Source: an uncultured Bacteroidales bacterium (GTDB lineage: Bacteria > Bacteroidota > Bacteroidia > Bacteroidales > Bacteroidaceae). From it: a stretch of 24,466 bases of DNA. Positions within the stretch are counted from its first letter, which is position 1; each line of letters begins with the position of its first letter. A model generated the notes under the pieces. It did not search any database. It was not told the DNA's origin and worked only from the letters and a program-made list of their open reading frames with translations. Below, one piece after another: positions 1-8,308 of this stretch. Position numbers and translations under genes: made by a program. The DNA is taken from contig CALKIW010000200.1 of the NCBI GenBank assembly GCA_937995875.1, positions 1 to 24,466 of the forward strand, read 5' to 3'.

Positions 1-67
1 TTGAATGAAAAATATCGTTCAAAAAACAAAATAAGCAAATACTTTGTCGTTGAATGGGTGTTGGCCA

Positions 68-100
68 TTTGGCAGACTTGTGTTTTTTTCTTATATTTGC
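68..100 (+). promoter_or_regulatory. Bacteroidota-type promoter of the acyltransferase gene
   Basis: A TTTG at 68-71 (-33 element) and TATATTTGC at 92-100 (fits -7 TAnnTTTG) are separated by 20 bp, as in the Bacteroidota sigma-ABfr promoter. The -7 box ends 4 nt before the ATG at 105. This argues against the in-frame ATG at 54 and suggests a transcript with almost no leader. Confidence 0.65.
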
Positions 101-104
101 CGGC

Positions 105-1208
105 ATGAAAGCGAGAATACCTTTTATCGACTACATCCGAGTGATAGCCTGCTTCATGGTAATGCTGGTACACTCCAGTGAAAATTTCTATGCCGCCGAT
201 CCCTCCGGACTGGCGGGCAACGTGTCCATGCTTGCCAACGAGAGCAATCGGTTTTGGGTGGCTTTCTATGATGGAGGTGTTGCGCGCGTGTGTGTACCTC
301 TGTTTATGATTGTATCTGCATTTTTGTTGGTACCGATGCGCAGGGATGTTACCATGACACAGTTTTACAGACATCGATTCAAGCGTATTCTTCCGCCGTT
401 TATCAGCTTCCTGCTGCTATACACCTTCCTGCCTTTGGCTTGGGGAGGAATGACTTGGGAACAGTCGATGGCCGATTTCAAGTTGCTGCCGTTCAACTTC
501 CCGTCTATGGGCGGTCATCTGTGGTTTATGTATCCGCTGATCAGCCTTTATCTGGTTATTCCGGTGATTTCTCCTTGGTTGGAGCGTGCCACTGCAAAAG
601 AAGAGCGTGTGTTTCTCGGCATCTTTGCATTCACCACACTCACACCCTGGCTCACCCGTTTTGTCACCCCCGAATTGTGGGGAGCCTGTTTCTGGAATGA
701 GTTTACTGCTTTCTGGTATTTCTCCGGCTATTTGGGCTATTTAGTTTTGGCACATTATATCCGTGTGCACATAGACTGGTCGCGCCGCAAGCGTCTTATG
801 GTGGGTGCGACGTGCTTTGTGCTCGGCGCCACTTTCACAGCTTGGAGTTTCTGGCTGAAGGGCACTCCCGGATTGCTCATTGAGACCCCCATGTTGGAAT
901 GGTCATGGGAATTCTGTACGCCCAACCTGCTGGTGTCTACCTTTGGCGCATTTTTGCTTTTCACTTGTATAGAACGCCCACGAAAGATAATCACAGAACT
1001 GGCCCGCTTGTCGTTTGGAATGTATCTGATGCATTTGTTCTTCCTGGCACCGATAGCATCATGGATTGTTGCGGGAGACGTTACCAACCCGTTGATGCCC
1101 GTAGGACTGGCCATTCCGGTGATCGCCATTCTCACCTTTATATGTTGTGCGATTACCACTAAACTTGTTTCATATATACCCGGAAGCAGATGTGTTATAG
1201 GGTGTTGA
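105..1208 (+). CDS. Acyltransferase family 3 (OafA/YrhL-like) integral membrane protein
   Basis: This 367-residue, strongly hydrophobic protein has about ten membrane segments. It opens with the family hallmark RIPFIDYIRVIACFMVMLVH, whose histidine (about residue 23) is the likely catalytic residue. Members of the family transfer acyl groups such as acetyl or succinyl from the cytoplasm onto surface glycans (O-antigen, capsule, peptidoglycan or exported sugars); the substrate cannot be read from this sequence. I chose the ATG at 105 over the in-frame ATG at 54 because a good promoter box lies between them and the extra 17 residues do not resemble the family N-terminus. The length is normal for the family and no frame damage is visible. 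Only 11 nt separate it from the following propeller gene, so the two are probably co-transcribed. Confidence 0.85.
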   Translation: MKARIPFIDYIRVIACFMVMLVHSSENFYAADPSGLAGNVSMLANESNRFWVAFYDGGVARVCVPLFMIVSAFLLVPMRRDVTMTQFYRHRFKRILPPFISFLLLYTFLPLAWGGMTWEQSMADFKLLPFNFPSMGGHLWFMYPLISLYLVIPVISPWLERATAKEERVFLGIFAFTTLTPWLTRFVTPELWGACFWNEFTAFWYFSGYLGYLVLAHYIRVHIDWSRRKRLMVGATCFVLGATFTAWSFWLKGTPGLLIETPMLEWSWEFCTPNLLVSTFGAFLLFTCIERPRKIITELARLSFGMYLMHLFFLAPIASWIVAGDVTNPLMPVGLAIPVIAILTFICCAITTKLVSYIPGSRCVIGC

Positions 1209-1209
1209 G

Positions 1210-1215
1210 AGGAGG
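1210..1215 (+). promoter_or_regulatory. Shine-Dalgarno-like AGGAGG before the propeller gene
   Basis: A perfect AGGAGG lies 4 nt upstream of the ATG at 1220, just after the stop of the acyltransferase gene. Strong Shine-Dalgarno sites are uncommon in Bacteroidota. The other starts in this window mostly have A/T-rich upstream sequence, so this site stands out and supports the chosen start. Confidence 0.5.
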
Positions 1216-1219
1216 ATAG

Positions 1220-2386
1220 ATGAAAAGACTGTTCCTGCTTATATTGTCATGTCTGTGTGGACTGGTCGGTGCGCTGGCGCAATTTGCCAACATGGGCCAG
1301 TTTACGACGGCTAACGGTTTGTCTAACAACTCTGCACTGTGTGCATTGCGCGACAGCTACGGCATGTTGTGGGTGGGAACGGAAAACGGGCTGAACTATT
1401 TCGACGGGCTGCGCCTGAGATCGTATCGCGACATGGTGACGGGGTTGAATCCCAGTGAGACCAATTCCGTAAAATCGCTTTTCGAGTACGACCGTGACAT
1501 TTGGTTTGGCGGCTCAGCAGGACTTTATGTTTTCGACCGGAAGCAAAACCGATACAAGTCGTTCGATGTGCGCACCCGTTACGGCGTGAAGATAAGTTCT
1601 ACGGCCCCCCAAATTTTGGCTACCGACAACGACTTGGTTTGGATTCTCACTCAGGGGCAGGGAATGTTTATCTATGACACCAAAGCCGACACCCTCTATC
1701 AGGACAGCAGGCATGGCAGTTATTTCTGCGATGCGGCCGTTGGCAAGGATGGTTTGGTCTATACGGTTACGCTGACGGGCCAGTTGGTGGTGTTTCGTGG
1801 TGACGGACAATATATCCGCACCTTGGAGGTGCCCGGCTATCAGGTGGATAAAAATCCCATCAGCCTTGTCGATGTGCACGGCACATTGTGGCTGGGACAT
1901 AATACTACACTGTCGCGACTGGCGACGGGAGACATTGAGCCACAGACAGTTTTTACGCTCTTGGGAGCCATTCGCTGCCTGTCGTCCGACCAACAGGGTC
2001 GTTTGCTTATAGGAAGCGACGAGGGCGTGTTCAGATATACGGCAGGCAGCAATCGTCTGGAAAATTTGAGTCGCTCACTTCCCGGAGGAGTGGGGCTCAC
2101 GGACAACGCGGTGAACAACATGGTGTGGGATGGGGACAGCACGCTCATCGTGCTCACCCGTATGGGAGGTGTCAATATGCTGCCCATTCAGGAAAGCGGT
2201 TTTGTGTTTATTCCATTGGACACGAATACCGCTTCCGCACACAATTTCATCAAGGCCATGTGCTGGGGCGAATATGGCGAGTTGTGGCTCGGAGGCGATG
2301 GCGGTCTTTATCGTGGCAATTATGGAGACAGACACATCAGCCGCTATGCCCAAGACAAACTGCCCTACGAGGTAACTAATTTCTGA
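1220..2386 (+). CDS. Truncated two-component-type beta-propeller sensor (N-terminal part only)
   Basis: The 388-residue product has a signal peptide (residues 1-20, ending ALAQ) followed by repeated propeller blades. Visible blade signatures include NGLSNNSALCALRDSYGMLW with VGTENGLNYFDG, DIWFGGSAGLYVFD, GRLLIGSDEGVFRY and GELWLGGDGGLYRG. These match the periplasmic sensor half of Bacteroidota hybrid two-component systems and SusR-like regulators, which usually run to 900-1400 residues with a second propeller, Y_Y_Y domain, membrane segment, histidine kinase and AraC regulator. None of these follow here: the frame stops at TGA 2384-2386 in what should be mid-propeller. The frame stays open for 38 more codons beyond that stop, to TGA 2501-2503, without recognisable homology. 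The gene is probably a remnant, although a secreted stand-alone propeller is possible. Confidence 0.75.
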   Translation: MKRLFLLILSCLCGLVGALAQFANMGQFTTANGLSNNSALCALRDSYGMLWVGTENGLNYFDGLRLRSYRDMVTGLNPSETNSVKSLFEYDRDIWFGGSAGLYVFDRKQNRYKSFDVRTRYGVKISSTAPQILATDNDLVWILTQGQGMFIYDTKADTLYQDSRHGSYFCDAAVGKDGLVYTVTLTGQLVVFRGDGQYIRTLEVPGYQVDKNPISLVDVHGTLWLGHNTTLSRLATGDIEPQTVFTLLGAIRCLSSDQQGRLLIGSDEGVFRYTAGSNRLENLSRSLPGGVGLTDNAVNNMVWDGDSTLIVLTRMGGVNMLPIQESGFVFIPLDTNTASAHNFIKAMCWGEYGELWLGGDGGLYRGNYGDRHISRYAQDKLPYEVTNF

Positions 2387-2562
2387 CAAGTCAGTATTCC
2401 TCATGACAGGACTATTTATGGACCCTTTGATAGGAAACATGCTTTGCAGATTGTTGCGGTAGAATTGAATGGAGAAGCGAAAGCAACTGAAAAGTCAGGT
2501 TGAACAAGCGACCTCCCATTCGTAGATAAAGACGCGCAGAATCAGCTAATATTGGATGCTCT

Positions 2563-3348
2563 CTACATTATTTTGCTGATAATACCTTTTTCTGATGATT
2601 GGATGAATTTCACGATGTTGCGGATTTCAGGACTGTCGGGCACCTGATCGTTAATCTGCAACACAGCGTCCAATACACTGTTTTGTCCGTGGAACACCAG
2701 ACGGTAGGCGTTGGCAATGTGCTTCTGCACCTTCTCGTCAATGCTCCATGCAGTCATGGTGGTTGCATTCGGACCACCGTAGGCTATGGGTTTGCCTCCG
2801 GCGATGATGTAGGGAGGAATGTCTTTGTAGAAGGTAGTCCCGGCCTGTATCATGGCAAGGCTGCCCACACGTGTCCCAGCTCCTTCGATAACCGACGAAG
2901 AGAAAATAACCCCATCGCCAATCTCACAGTTTCCGCCAATCTTAGTGCCGTATCCCAGCACGTTTCGATCGCCCATCCGGGTGTTGTGATTCACGTGACT
3001 TCCCTCCATGAGCAGATTGTTGTTGCCGATAATGGTTTGCCTGTTGCAGCACGTTGCGCGGTTAATCACCACGTTTTCGCGGAAAGTATTGTTATTGCCG
3101 ATAATCAGATTGGTGTCCTCGCCTGTGAAGTCGCGGTTCTGCGGCTGTGCGCCGAGCACGGTACCTTGATGCACTTCGTTGTCGTGGCCCATCTTGGTGC
3201 CGTTGAGAATACTTACAAACGGGAAAATGACACAATTCTCGCCAATCTCCACATTATCTTCTATATATACAAATGGATATATCTTACAGCCGTCTCCAAT
3301 CTTTGCGTTGGGAGAAACCACTGCTTGAGGACTAATATCTTTTGCCAT
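2563..3348 (-). CDS. LpxA-like UDP-GlcNAc O-acyltransferase paralogue (left-handed beta-helix)
   Basis: This 261-residue protein matches LpxA length (E. coli 262). Its hexapeptide-repeat beta-helix spans roughly residues 1-180 and is followed by KDIPPYIIAGGKPIAYGG and a short alpha-helical tail. LpxA transfers a 3-hydroxyacyl chain from ACP to UDP-GlcNAc in the first step of lipid A synthesis in the cytoplasm. The catalytic-base histidine is kept in GSHVNH (H121, counterpart of E. coli H125). By hand alignment, however, the counterparts of K76, H144 and H160 are not conserved (Asp73, Asn140 and Glu/Gly155-156). It is therefore probably a second, specialised copy rather than the housekeeping enzyme, which in Bacteroidota normally sits by lpxD and lpxC-fabZ. 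I chose ATG 3348: the 19 codons upstream lie in repeat-like DNA, and MAKDISPQAVVSPNAKIGDG is the expected family start. It is the last gene of the efflux operon. Confidence 0.8.
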   Translation of the reverse strand: MAKDISPQAVVSPNAKIGDGCKIYPFVYIEDNVEIGENCVIFPFVSILNGTKMGHDNEVHQGTVLGAQPQNRDFTGEDTNLIIGNNNTFRENVVINRATCCNRQTIIGNNNLLMEGSHVNHNTRMGDRNVLGYGTKIGGNCEIGDGVIFSSSVIEGAGTRVGSLAMIQAGTTFYKDIPPYIIAGGKPIAYGGPNATTMTAWSIDEKVQKHIANAYRLVFHGQNSVLDAVLQINDQVPDSPEIRNIVKFIQSSEKGIISKIM

Positions 3349-3403
3349 AAATGTCTGCCCCGTCCCTCCTCGTGGGGAGGTAGCCCAGTGTTGCTGTGGG
3401 GTC

Positions 3404-3449
3404 ATCGACTGGTTGTTATTTTTAGAATCGACCGGTTGTTATTTTTAGG
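3404..3449. repeat. Two-copy 23-bp tandem duplication
   Basis: Copies at 3404-3426 and 3427-3449 abut exactly and differ at only two positions (7 and 23). Both contain GGTTGTTATTTTTAG. They lie in the gap between the outer-membrane factor gene and the LpxA-like gene. No function is evident. Confidence 0.85.
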
Positions 3450-3459
3450 ATTGGTATTG

Positions 3460-3488
3460 CTTCCTCCCCTCCGAAATGGTGGAGGAAG
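3460..3488. repeat. Palindromic hairpin after the outer-membrane factor gene
   Basis: Perfect 8-bp arms, CTTCCTCC (3460-3467) and GGAGGAAG (3481-3488), enclose a 13-nt loop containing CCGAAATGG. It begins 12 nt downstream of the efflux factor stop. A related CTCC/GGAG palindrome is at 4903-4944 and a weaker one near 3364-3381. There is no T-run, so it looks more like a REP-type or mRNA-stabilising element than a terminator. Confidence 0.6.
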
Positions 3489-3500
3489 GCTGCGGGGCAT

Positions 3501-4886
3501 TTATTTCGCCCCGCCTCCCAATGCCTGATAGAGGTTTACGACGGCCTGCATCTTGTGGAAGTCGTCGGCCACTTTGGAAAGCTGCACGTTGAGCAAATTG
3601 CTTTCGGCGGTGATTACTTCAAGATAGGTTGCTCCGGCCATGTCGAGCAGCATGTGGGTTTGTTCCACATTCTTCTTGAGCACCTCAACCTGTTTGTCTT
3701 CAATGGCACTTTTCTCTGCGGAGGTGTTGTAGAGCACCAGAGCATTGCTCACTTCTGAGCCTGCCTTGAGAATACTGTTCTGCCACGTGTTGTAAGCCTG
3801 TTCGTATTGCCCTTGAGCCACGCGGAGGCCTGCTGTGAGGCGTCCGTTCATGAAGATGGGCTGTGTGAGCGATCCTACGGCAGACCATAGCCACTTACCG
3901 GGATTAATCATGCCCTGTCCGTTGGTAAAGGCGCCTGTGCCACTGATATTGATATTGGGATAGAATCTGCTGCGTGCTTGTTCTACGTTGTAGAAGCAGG
4001 CCGCAAGCGCCATTTCGTTGGCATGAACGTCCGCACGGTTTCTCAGGAGCTGAATGCCTACGCCGGTAGAGAACTGTTCGGGTAGGGATTGATCTTCCAG
4101 TTTGCCGCGTGTGATGGTCTGTGACGCCTCTCCGAGCAGCAGGCTCATCGCGTTTTCCGATTCACGCACCTGACGTTTCAGGTCGGCCTTCCGCGTGAGA
4201 ACGGAGTAATAGTTCGACTCGGCCGCCTGCACAGCTGTGGATCGGTAGCCCATCCGTCCGTCTTTCATGGCTTCCATCTGTTCCCACGTCTTCTTGGTCA
4301 GTGTTTCCATTTCGTTCACCAGTTCTATCTGTCGGTCGAGCATCAGCAGTGTGTAATAGAGGTTGGCGACAGACGAAACGAGCGTGGTCTGTACGCTCAC
4401 TTGATAATCTTTCATCTGAATGAGCGACACCTGTGCTTCCCGCTTGGCGGCGGTGAGCCCTCCGAAGAGTGGCACGTTCCAGCTGGCGGTGACGGGGAGT
4501 TGGTAGGATTGCGTGGTGTTGTCGTTGAAACGGGAAATTGTTCCCTGTGGGGTGAATGCGAACTGCGGGAGGAAAGCCAGTTTGGCGGCTTTGAGTTGTG
4601 CCTCAGCCATGTCGATGTTGATGGCGGCATTCAGCAGGTTGGGATTGTTGTCCAAAGCCTTTTGGATGAGCACCTGCAACTGTGGGTCGGTGAACACCTC
4701 GCGCCAGGGCATGTTGCCGAAGCTCATGGTGTCACGGGCGGCCAGCGTGTCGGTCAGCGAGACACTGTCGCGAAACAGTCCCCGCGTGTTGATTTCCGGA
4801 CGCTCATATTTGCCGTAGAGGCTCTTGCAGCCTGTCAGTGACAGAACAGCCAAACCTCCCAATATGATATTTCTTATTGATTTCAT
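3501..4886 (-). CDS. NodT-family outer-membrane efflux lipoprotein (TolC/OprM-like)
   Basis: The 461-residue product starts with a lipoprotein signal whose lipobox is SLTGC (acylated Cys20). It then shows the two-fold repeated outer-membrane efflux protein architecture. The first repeat begins near PWREVFTDPQLQVLIQKALD and NNPNLLNAAINIDMAEAQLK. The second includes RADVHANEMALAACFYNVEQ, ARSRFYPNINISGTGAF and TQPIFMNGRLTAGLRVAQGQ. The protein forms the trimeric outer-membrane channel and periplasmic alpha-barrel of a tripartite pump. The length is typical of the OprM/NodT family. It lies 73 nt downstream of the RND gene on the same strand, so it very likely serves that pump. The intervening gap holds a hairpin at 4903-4944 that might alter expression relative to the pump gene. 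Confidence 0.92.
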   Translation of the reverse strand: MKSIRNIILGGLAVLSLTGCKSLYGKYERPEINTRGLFRDSVSLTDTLAARDTMSFGNMPWREVFTDPQLQVLIQKALDNNPNLLNAAINIDMAEAQLKAAKLAFLPQFAFTPQGTISRFNDNTTQSYQLPVTASWNVPLFGGLTAAKREAQVSLIQMKDYQVSVQTTLVSSVANLYYTLLMLDRQIELVNEMETLTKKTWEQMEAMKDGRMGYRSTAVQAAESNYYSVLTRKADLKRQVRESENAMSLLLGEASQTITRGKLEDQSLPEQFSTGVGIQLLRNRADVHANEMALAACFYNVEQARSRFYPNINISGTGAFTNGQGMINPGKWLWSAVGSLTQPIFMNGRLTAGLRVAQGQYEQAYNTWQNSILKAGSEVSNALVLYNTSAEKSAIEDKQVEVLKKNVEQTHMLLDMAGATYLEVITAESNLLNVQLSKVADDFHKMQAVVNLYQALGGGAK

Positions 4887-4902
4887 ATATTCTTCTTTTT
4901 TG

Positions 4903-4944
4903 CAAGTTCTTCTCCTCTGCCCGAAAGGCGGGGAGCAGAACTTG
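4903..4944. repeat. Hairpin between the RND pump and outer-membrane factor genes
   Basis: Perfect 8-bp outer arms CAAGTTCT (4903-4910) and AGAACTTG (4937-4944) enclose an inner CTCC/GGAG helix closing on a GAAA loop. No strong T-run follows on the minus strand, so it is probably an mRNA-processing or REP-like element rather than a full terminator. It resembles the hairpin at 3460-3488, including the TTTCGG loop segment when read on the minus strand. Confidence 0.65.
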
Positions 4945-4959
4945 TCTTTATGTTATGCG

Positions 4960-7900
4960 TCAATCTTGATTCTGATGCGTTATCAGTTTGCCTGAGCTTG
5001 CAAATTGTTGCAGTTCGGCTTCGGCTTCAGGATTGTACTCATCCTCAAACTTAATCGGAGTGAACTTCTCTTGGAGCCACTGGAAGATAACGAAGAGTGC
5101 CGGAACGATGAATATCTGAACGAATGTTCCAATCAACATACCTCCTACGGCGGCGGCCCCCAAGGTCTGGTTACCGTTCTTGCCCACGCCCGAAGCAAAC
5201 ATCAGGGGGAGCAGACCGATAATCATGGCCAGCGAGGTCATCAGGATAGGACGTAGACGTGCGACGGCACCTAAGATGGCCGAGTATCTGATGGCCATAC
5301 CCGTCTGGCGACGAGCAAGGGCAAACTGCACGATGAGGATGGCGTTTTTGGCCAACAGACCGATCAGCATAATCAGCGAAATCTGCATATAGATGTCGTT
5401 GGAGTGGCCGAATAAATTTGTAAACATAAACGCACCGGCCAGACCGAACGGTATGGAGAGCATCACCGCCATTGGTAACAGATAGCTCTCGTACTGTGCG
5501 CTCAGAATGAGGTAAACGAATACGAAGCAGAGCACGAAGATAATGGCTGTCGAGTTAGACGATTCGGCCTCCGATCGGGTAAGCCCCGAATATTCGTAGC
5601 CGTAGCCGGTGGGCAGATATTCGGCTGCCACTTCCTCGCAAGCTTTCAAGGCGTCGCCCGATGTGTAACCTCCGTTGGGGGTGATGTTCAGGTCAATGGA
5701 GGTGAACAGGTTGAAACGACCGATGTTCGATGGTCCGTAGACGCGCTTGAGATTGACAAACTTTGATACCGGAGCCATGTTGCCTCCACCTACGCGAACA
5801 TAGATATTGCTCAGGTCTTCGGGACGCATCCTGCTGGCTACGTCGGCTTGTATCATCACACGGAAGAGCTTGCCGTAAGCGTTGAAATTGGAGGCGTAGA
5901 GTCCGCCATAGTACCCCTGCATCGTCGAGAGGACGGCAGCGGGCGAAGTCCCCGCACGCTTACATTCGGCCACATCAACGTCTACCATGTATTGGGGGTA
6001 GTTGGGGTTGTACGAAGTCATTGCGTTTTGTATCTCAGGACGCTTGTTGAGTTCCTTCAGATAGTTCTGGGTAATATCGAAGAACGTATTGAGATCTCCA
6101 CCCGTCTTGTCCTGCAAGGTCATTGACACACCGTTGTTGGCCGAGAAACCGGGAATCATCGGCGGACCGAAAGCAAGTATCTGCGCATCCTTGATGGTGG
6201 CTGTCTGCTTGTAGATCATGCCGAGCACCATGTTGGCTTCCAAAGGATTGACGAACAGTTGCTCCACACCTTTGCCGGTAATCACGCCCCAAAGACGGGC
6301 GAAAATATTTTTGGAAGCACGCTCCTCAAAGTCTTGCAGCTTGATAATAAATGTAGCTTGGTTGGAGCCTTGACCTGCGAGGAAGTTGTATCCCGCTATA
6401 GCCTCACGACGCTTGATGGCCGGATTGGATGCCAGCATCGCGTCTACCTGATCTACAATTTCCTGTGTGCGGGACTGACTGGTACCTGGGGCAGCCGACA
6501 CGGTGACGAACAGCGTTCCCGTATCTTCGTCGGGCACAAGCCCGGTACTTGTCGTTGCCATGCTGACAATCAGCACAACGATACCTGCCACAACAATGAT
6601 GACAGAGGTAACGCGGTGATTGATCATGCGCGTCACACCTTTCTTGTATTTGTTGGTAGCCTTGTCGAACACGCGGTTGAATCCGGTATGGAATCGGTCT
6701 ATGAAGGTTTTGTTCTCCTCGTTTTCCTCCTCCTTGTGAGGTTTCAGGAAAATGGCACAGAGGGCAGGGGAGAGCGTTAGGGCGTTGATGGCCGAAATAA
6801 TGATGGAAACGGCCATTGTGACACCAAACTCACGGTAGAATGTTCCCGATGTTCCGCCCATAAACGATACCGGTACGAATACGGCTGCCATCACCAATGT
6901 AATGGAGATGATAGCTCCCGAAATCTCGTTCATGGCGTCGATAGCCGCTATCAGCGAACTTTTATATCCCTGATCGAGTTTGGCGTGTACCGCCTCGACC
7001 ACCACGATGGCGTCGTCCACCACGATCGCAATGGCCAAGAGCATGGCCGATAGCGTCAGCAAGTTAATGGAGAAACCAAACATCCACAGAAACAGGAATG
7101 TACCTATCAGTGCCACCGGCACGGCAATCATCGGGATGAGGGTCGAGCGGAAGTCTTGCAGGAAGATGTAAACAACGAGGAATACCAGCAGCAATGTAAG
7201 CACAAGGGTGAAGACAACCTCCTCGATGGATGCAAAAAGGAATTCCGTCACATCTTGCTCAATGTTGTAGACCATTCCGGGCGGCATACTCTCCTGTGCT
7301 TCGGCGAGTGCTTTCTTCACATCTGTGGCAATCTGCGTGGCGTTGGAACCGGCAACTTGCTGCACCATACCGATTACCGAAGGTCTGCCGTTGCTCTTGA
7401 GGTTTACGTTATACATCAACCCTCCCAGCTCCACCTTGGCCACATCTTTCAGATAAAGGGTCTCGCCGGTGGGCTTGCTCGCGATGATCATGTTCTCGAA
7501 CTCAGGCTCTGTAGACAGTCTTCCCTTGTAGCGCAGGGCATATTCGTAGGCCATGTCGCTGTTTTCGCCAAGCGATCCCGGTGCTGCTTCAATGTTCTGT
7601 TCGGCCAAAACGCCGATGATGTCGCTTGGAATCAGCCCATGTTGCTTCATCTTGTCGGGCTGCAGCCATATACGCATGGAGTAGTCGGACATCGAAGGAC
7701 TTTGCACATCGCCCACACCGGTAACGCGTTTCAGCAGCGGGACAATATTAATATTGTTGTAATTGGTCAGGAACTTGCTGTCATAGCGACCGTCCTCTGT
7801 GCTGATTGAATAGATAAGGACGTTGGAAGTTTGACGTTTCCGCACCATCACGCCTGCCCGCACCACTTCGGCGGGCAACAGGGCTTGCGCCTGAGTCACA

Positions 7901-8232
7901 CGGTTTTGCACGTTCACGGAGGCCATGTCGGCGTCTGCGCCTTGCTCAAAGAACACGGTAATGGATGCCGATCCCGAATTGGTGGCTGTGGAGGTCATAT
8001 AGGTCATGCCCTCCACGCCATTGATACTTTCTTCCAGCGGCGTGATCACGGAATTCATCACCGTCTTGGCATCTGCTCCCTGATAGCTTGTATAGACCAC
8101 GATGGTAGGCGGGGCGATGTCCGGGTACTGCTCAATAGGCAGTGAAATCAGCCCGATGAGGCCCAGCAACACAAAGAAGACGGAGATCACCGTCGATAGT
8201 ACCGGGCGTCTTATGAATTTTGAAAATGACAT
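4960..8232 (-). CDS. RND efflux pump, HAE1 (AcrB/MexB-like) permease subunit
   Basis: A 1090-residue inner-membrane proton/drug antiporter. It begins MSFSKFIRRPVLSTVISVFF, then the first membrane helix and the periplasmic porter segment IEQYPDIAPPTIVV. The proton-relay aspartates are present in helix 4 as LAIAIVVDDAIVVVEAVH (D406 and D407, matching AcrB D407/D408). The partner lysine is in IGLLAKNAILIVQFA (K962, matching AcrB K940). The 4th-6th and 10th-12th helix bundles and both large periplasmic loops are complete, and no frame damage is seen. The length is slightly above AcrB (1049). It lies between the membrane fusion protein and outer-membrane factor genes, as in canonical mex/acr operons. 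HAE1 pumps export hydrophobic and amphiphilic compounds including antibiotics, bile salts and dyes; the substrate range cannot be told from sequence. Confidence 0.95.
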   Translation of the reverse strand: MSFSKFIRRPVLSTVISVFFVLLGLIGLISLPIEQYPDIAPPTIVVYTSYQGADAKTVMNSVITPLEESINGVEGMTYMTSTATNSGSASITVFFEQGADADMASVNVQNRVTQAQALLPAEVVRAGVMVRKRQTSNVLIYSISTEDGRYDSKFLTNYNNINIVPLLKRVTGVGDVQSPSMSDYSMRIWLQPDKMKQHGLIPSDIIGVLAEQNIEAAPGSLGENSDMAYEYALRYKGRLSTEPEFENMIIASKPTGETLYLKDVAKVELGGLMYNVNLKSNGRPSVIGMVQQVAGSNATQIATDVKKALAEAQESMPPGMVYNIEQDVTEFLFASIEEVVFTLVLTLLLVFLVVYIFLQDFRSTLIPMIAVPVALIGTFLFLWMFGFSINLLTLSAMLLAIAIVVDDAIVVVEAVHAKLDQGYKSSLIAAIDAMNEISGAIISITLVMAAVFVPVSFMGGTSGTFYREFGVTMAVSIIISAINALTLSPALCAIFLKPHKEEENEENKTFIDRFHTGFNRVFDKATNKYKKGVTRMINHRVTSVIIVVAGIVVLIVSMATTSTGLVPDEDTGTLFVTVSAAPGTSQSRTQEIVDQVDAMLASNPAIKRREAIAGYNFLAGQGSNQATFIIKLQDFEERASKNIFARLWGVITGKGVEQLFVNPLEANMVLGMIYKQTATIKDAQILAFGPPMIPGFSANNGVSMTLQDKTGGDLNTFFDITQNYLKELNKRPEIQNAMTSYNPNYPQYMVDVDVAECKRAGTSPAAVLSTMQGYYGGLYASNFNAYGKLFRVMIQADVASRMRPEDLSNIYVRVGGGNMAPVSKFVNLKRVYGPSNIGRFNLFTSIDLNITPNGGYTSGDALKACEEVAAEYLPTGYGYEYSGLTRSEAESSNSTAIIFVLCFVFVYLILSAQYESYLLPMAVMLSIPFGLAGAFMFTNLFGHSNDIYMQISLIMLIGLLAKNAILIVQFALARRQTGMAIRYSAILGAVARLRPILMTSLAMIIGLLPLMFASGVGKNGNQTLGAAAVGGMLIGTFVQIFIVPALFVIFQWLQEKFTPIKFEDEYNPEAEAELQQFASSGKLITHQNQD

Positions 8233-8251
8233 ATTATCTCTCTGTTTTTGT

Positions 8252-8290
8252 TGTTGTCAGCCATTGCGGTTTACTGTTGTCAGTCATTGC
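8252..8290. repeat. Direct 16-bp repeats with 23-bp period in the pump leader
   Basis: TGTTGTCAGCCATTGC (8252-8267) and TGTTGTCAGTCATTGC (8275-8290) differ at one base and start 23 bp apart. They fill most of the gap between the membrane fusion protein stop and the RND start. The 23-bp spacing equals that of the tandem duplication at 3404-3449 in the same operon, although the sequences differ. Confidence 0.8.
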
Positions 8291-8308
8291 TGCATGGCGA
8301 CCCATTAT

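Noticed and set aside
54..104. ATG 54 as start of the acyltransferase
   Set aside because: A good -33/-7 promoter pair lies at 68-100, downstream of this ATG, and the added residues are not family-like.
2599..3528. 309-codon plus-strand open frame
   Set aside because: It lies antisense to the LpxA-like gene, whose protein has clear family motifs; the antisense product has none.
6259..6780. 173-codon plus-strand open frame
   Set aside because: Antisense shadow of the RND pump gene, with composition typical of a reversed membrane-protein gene.
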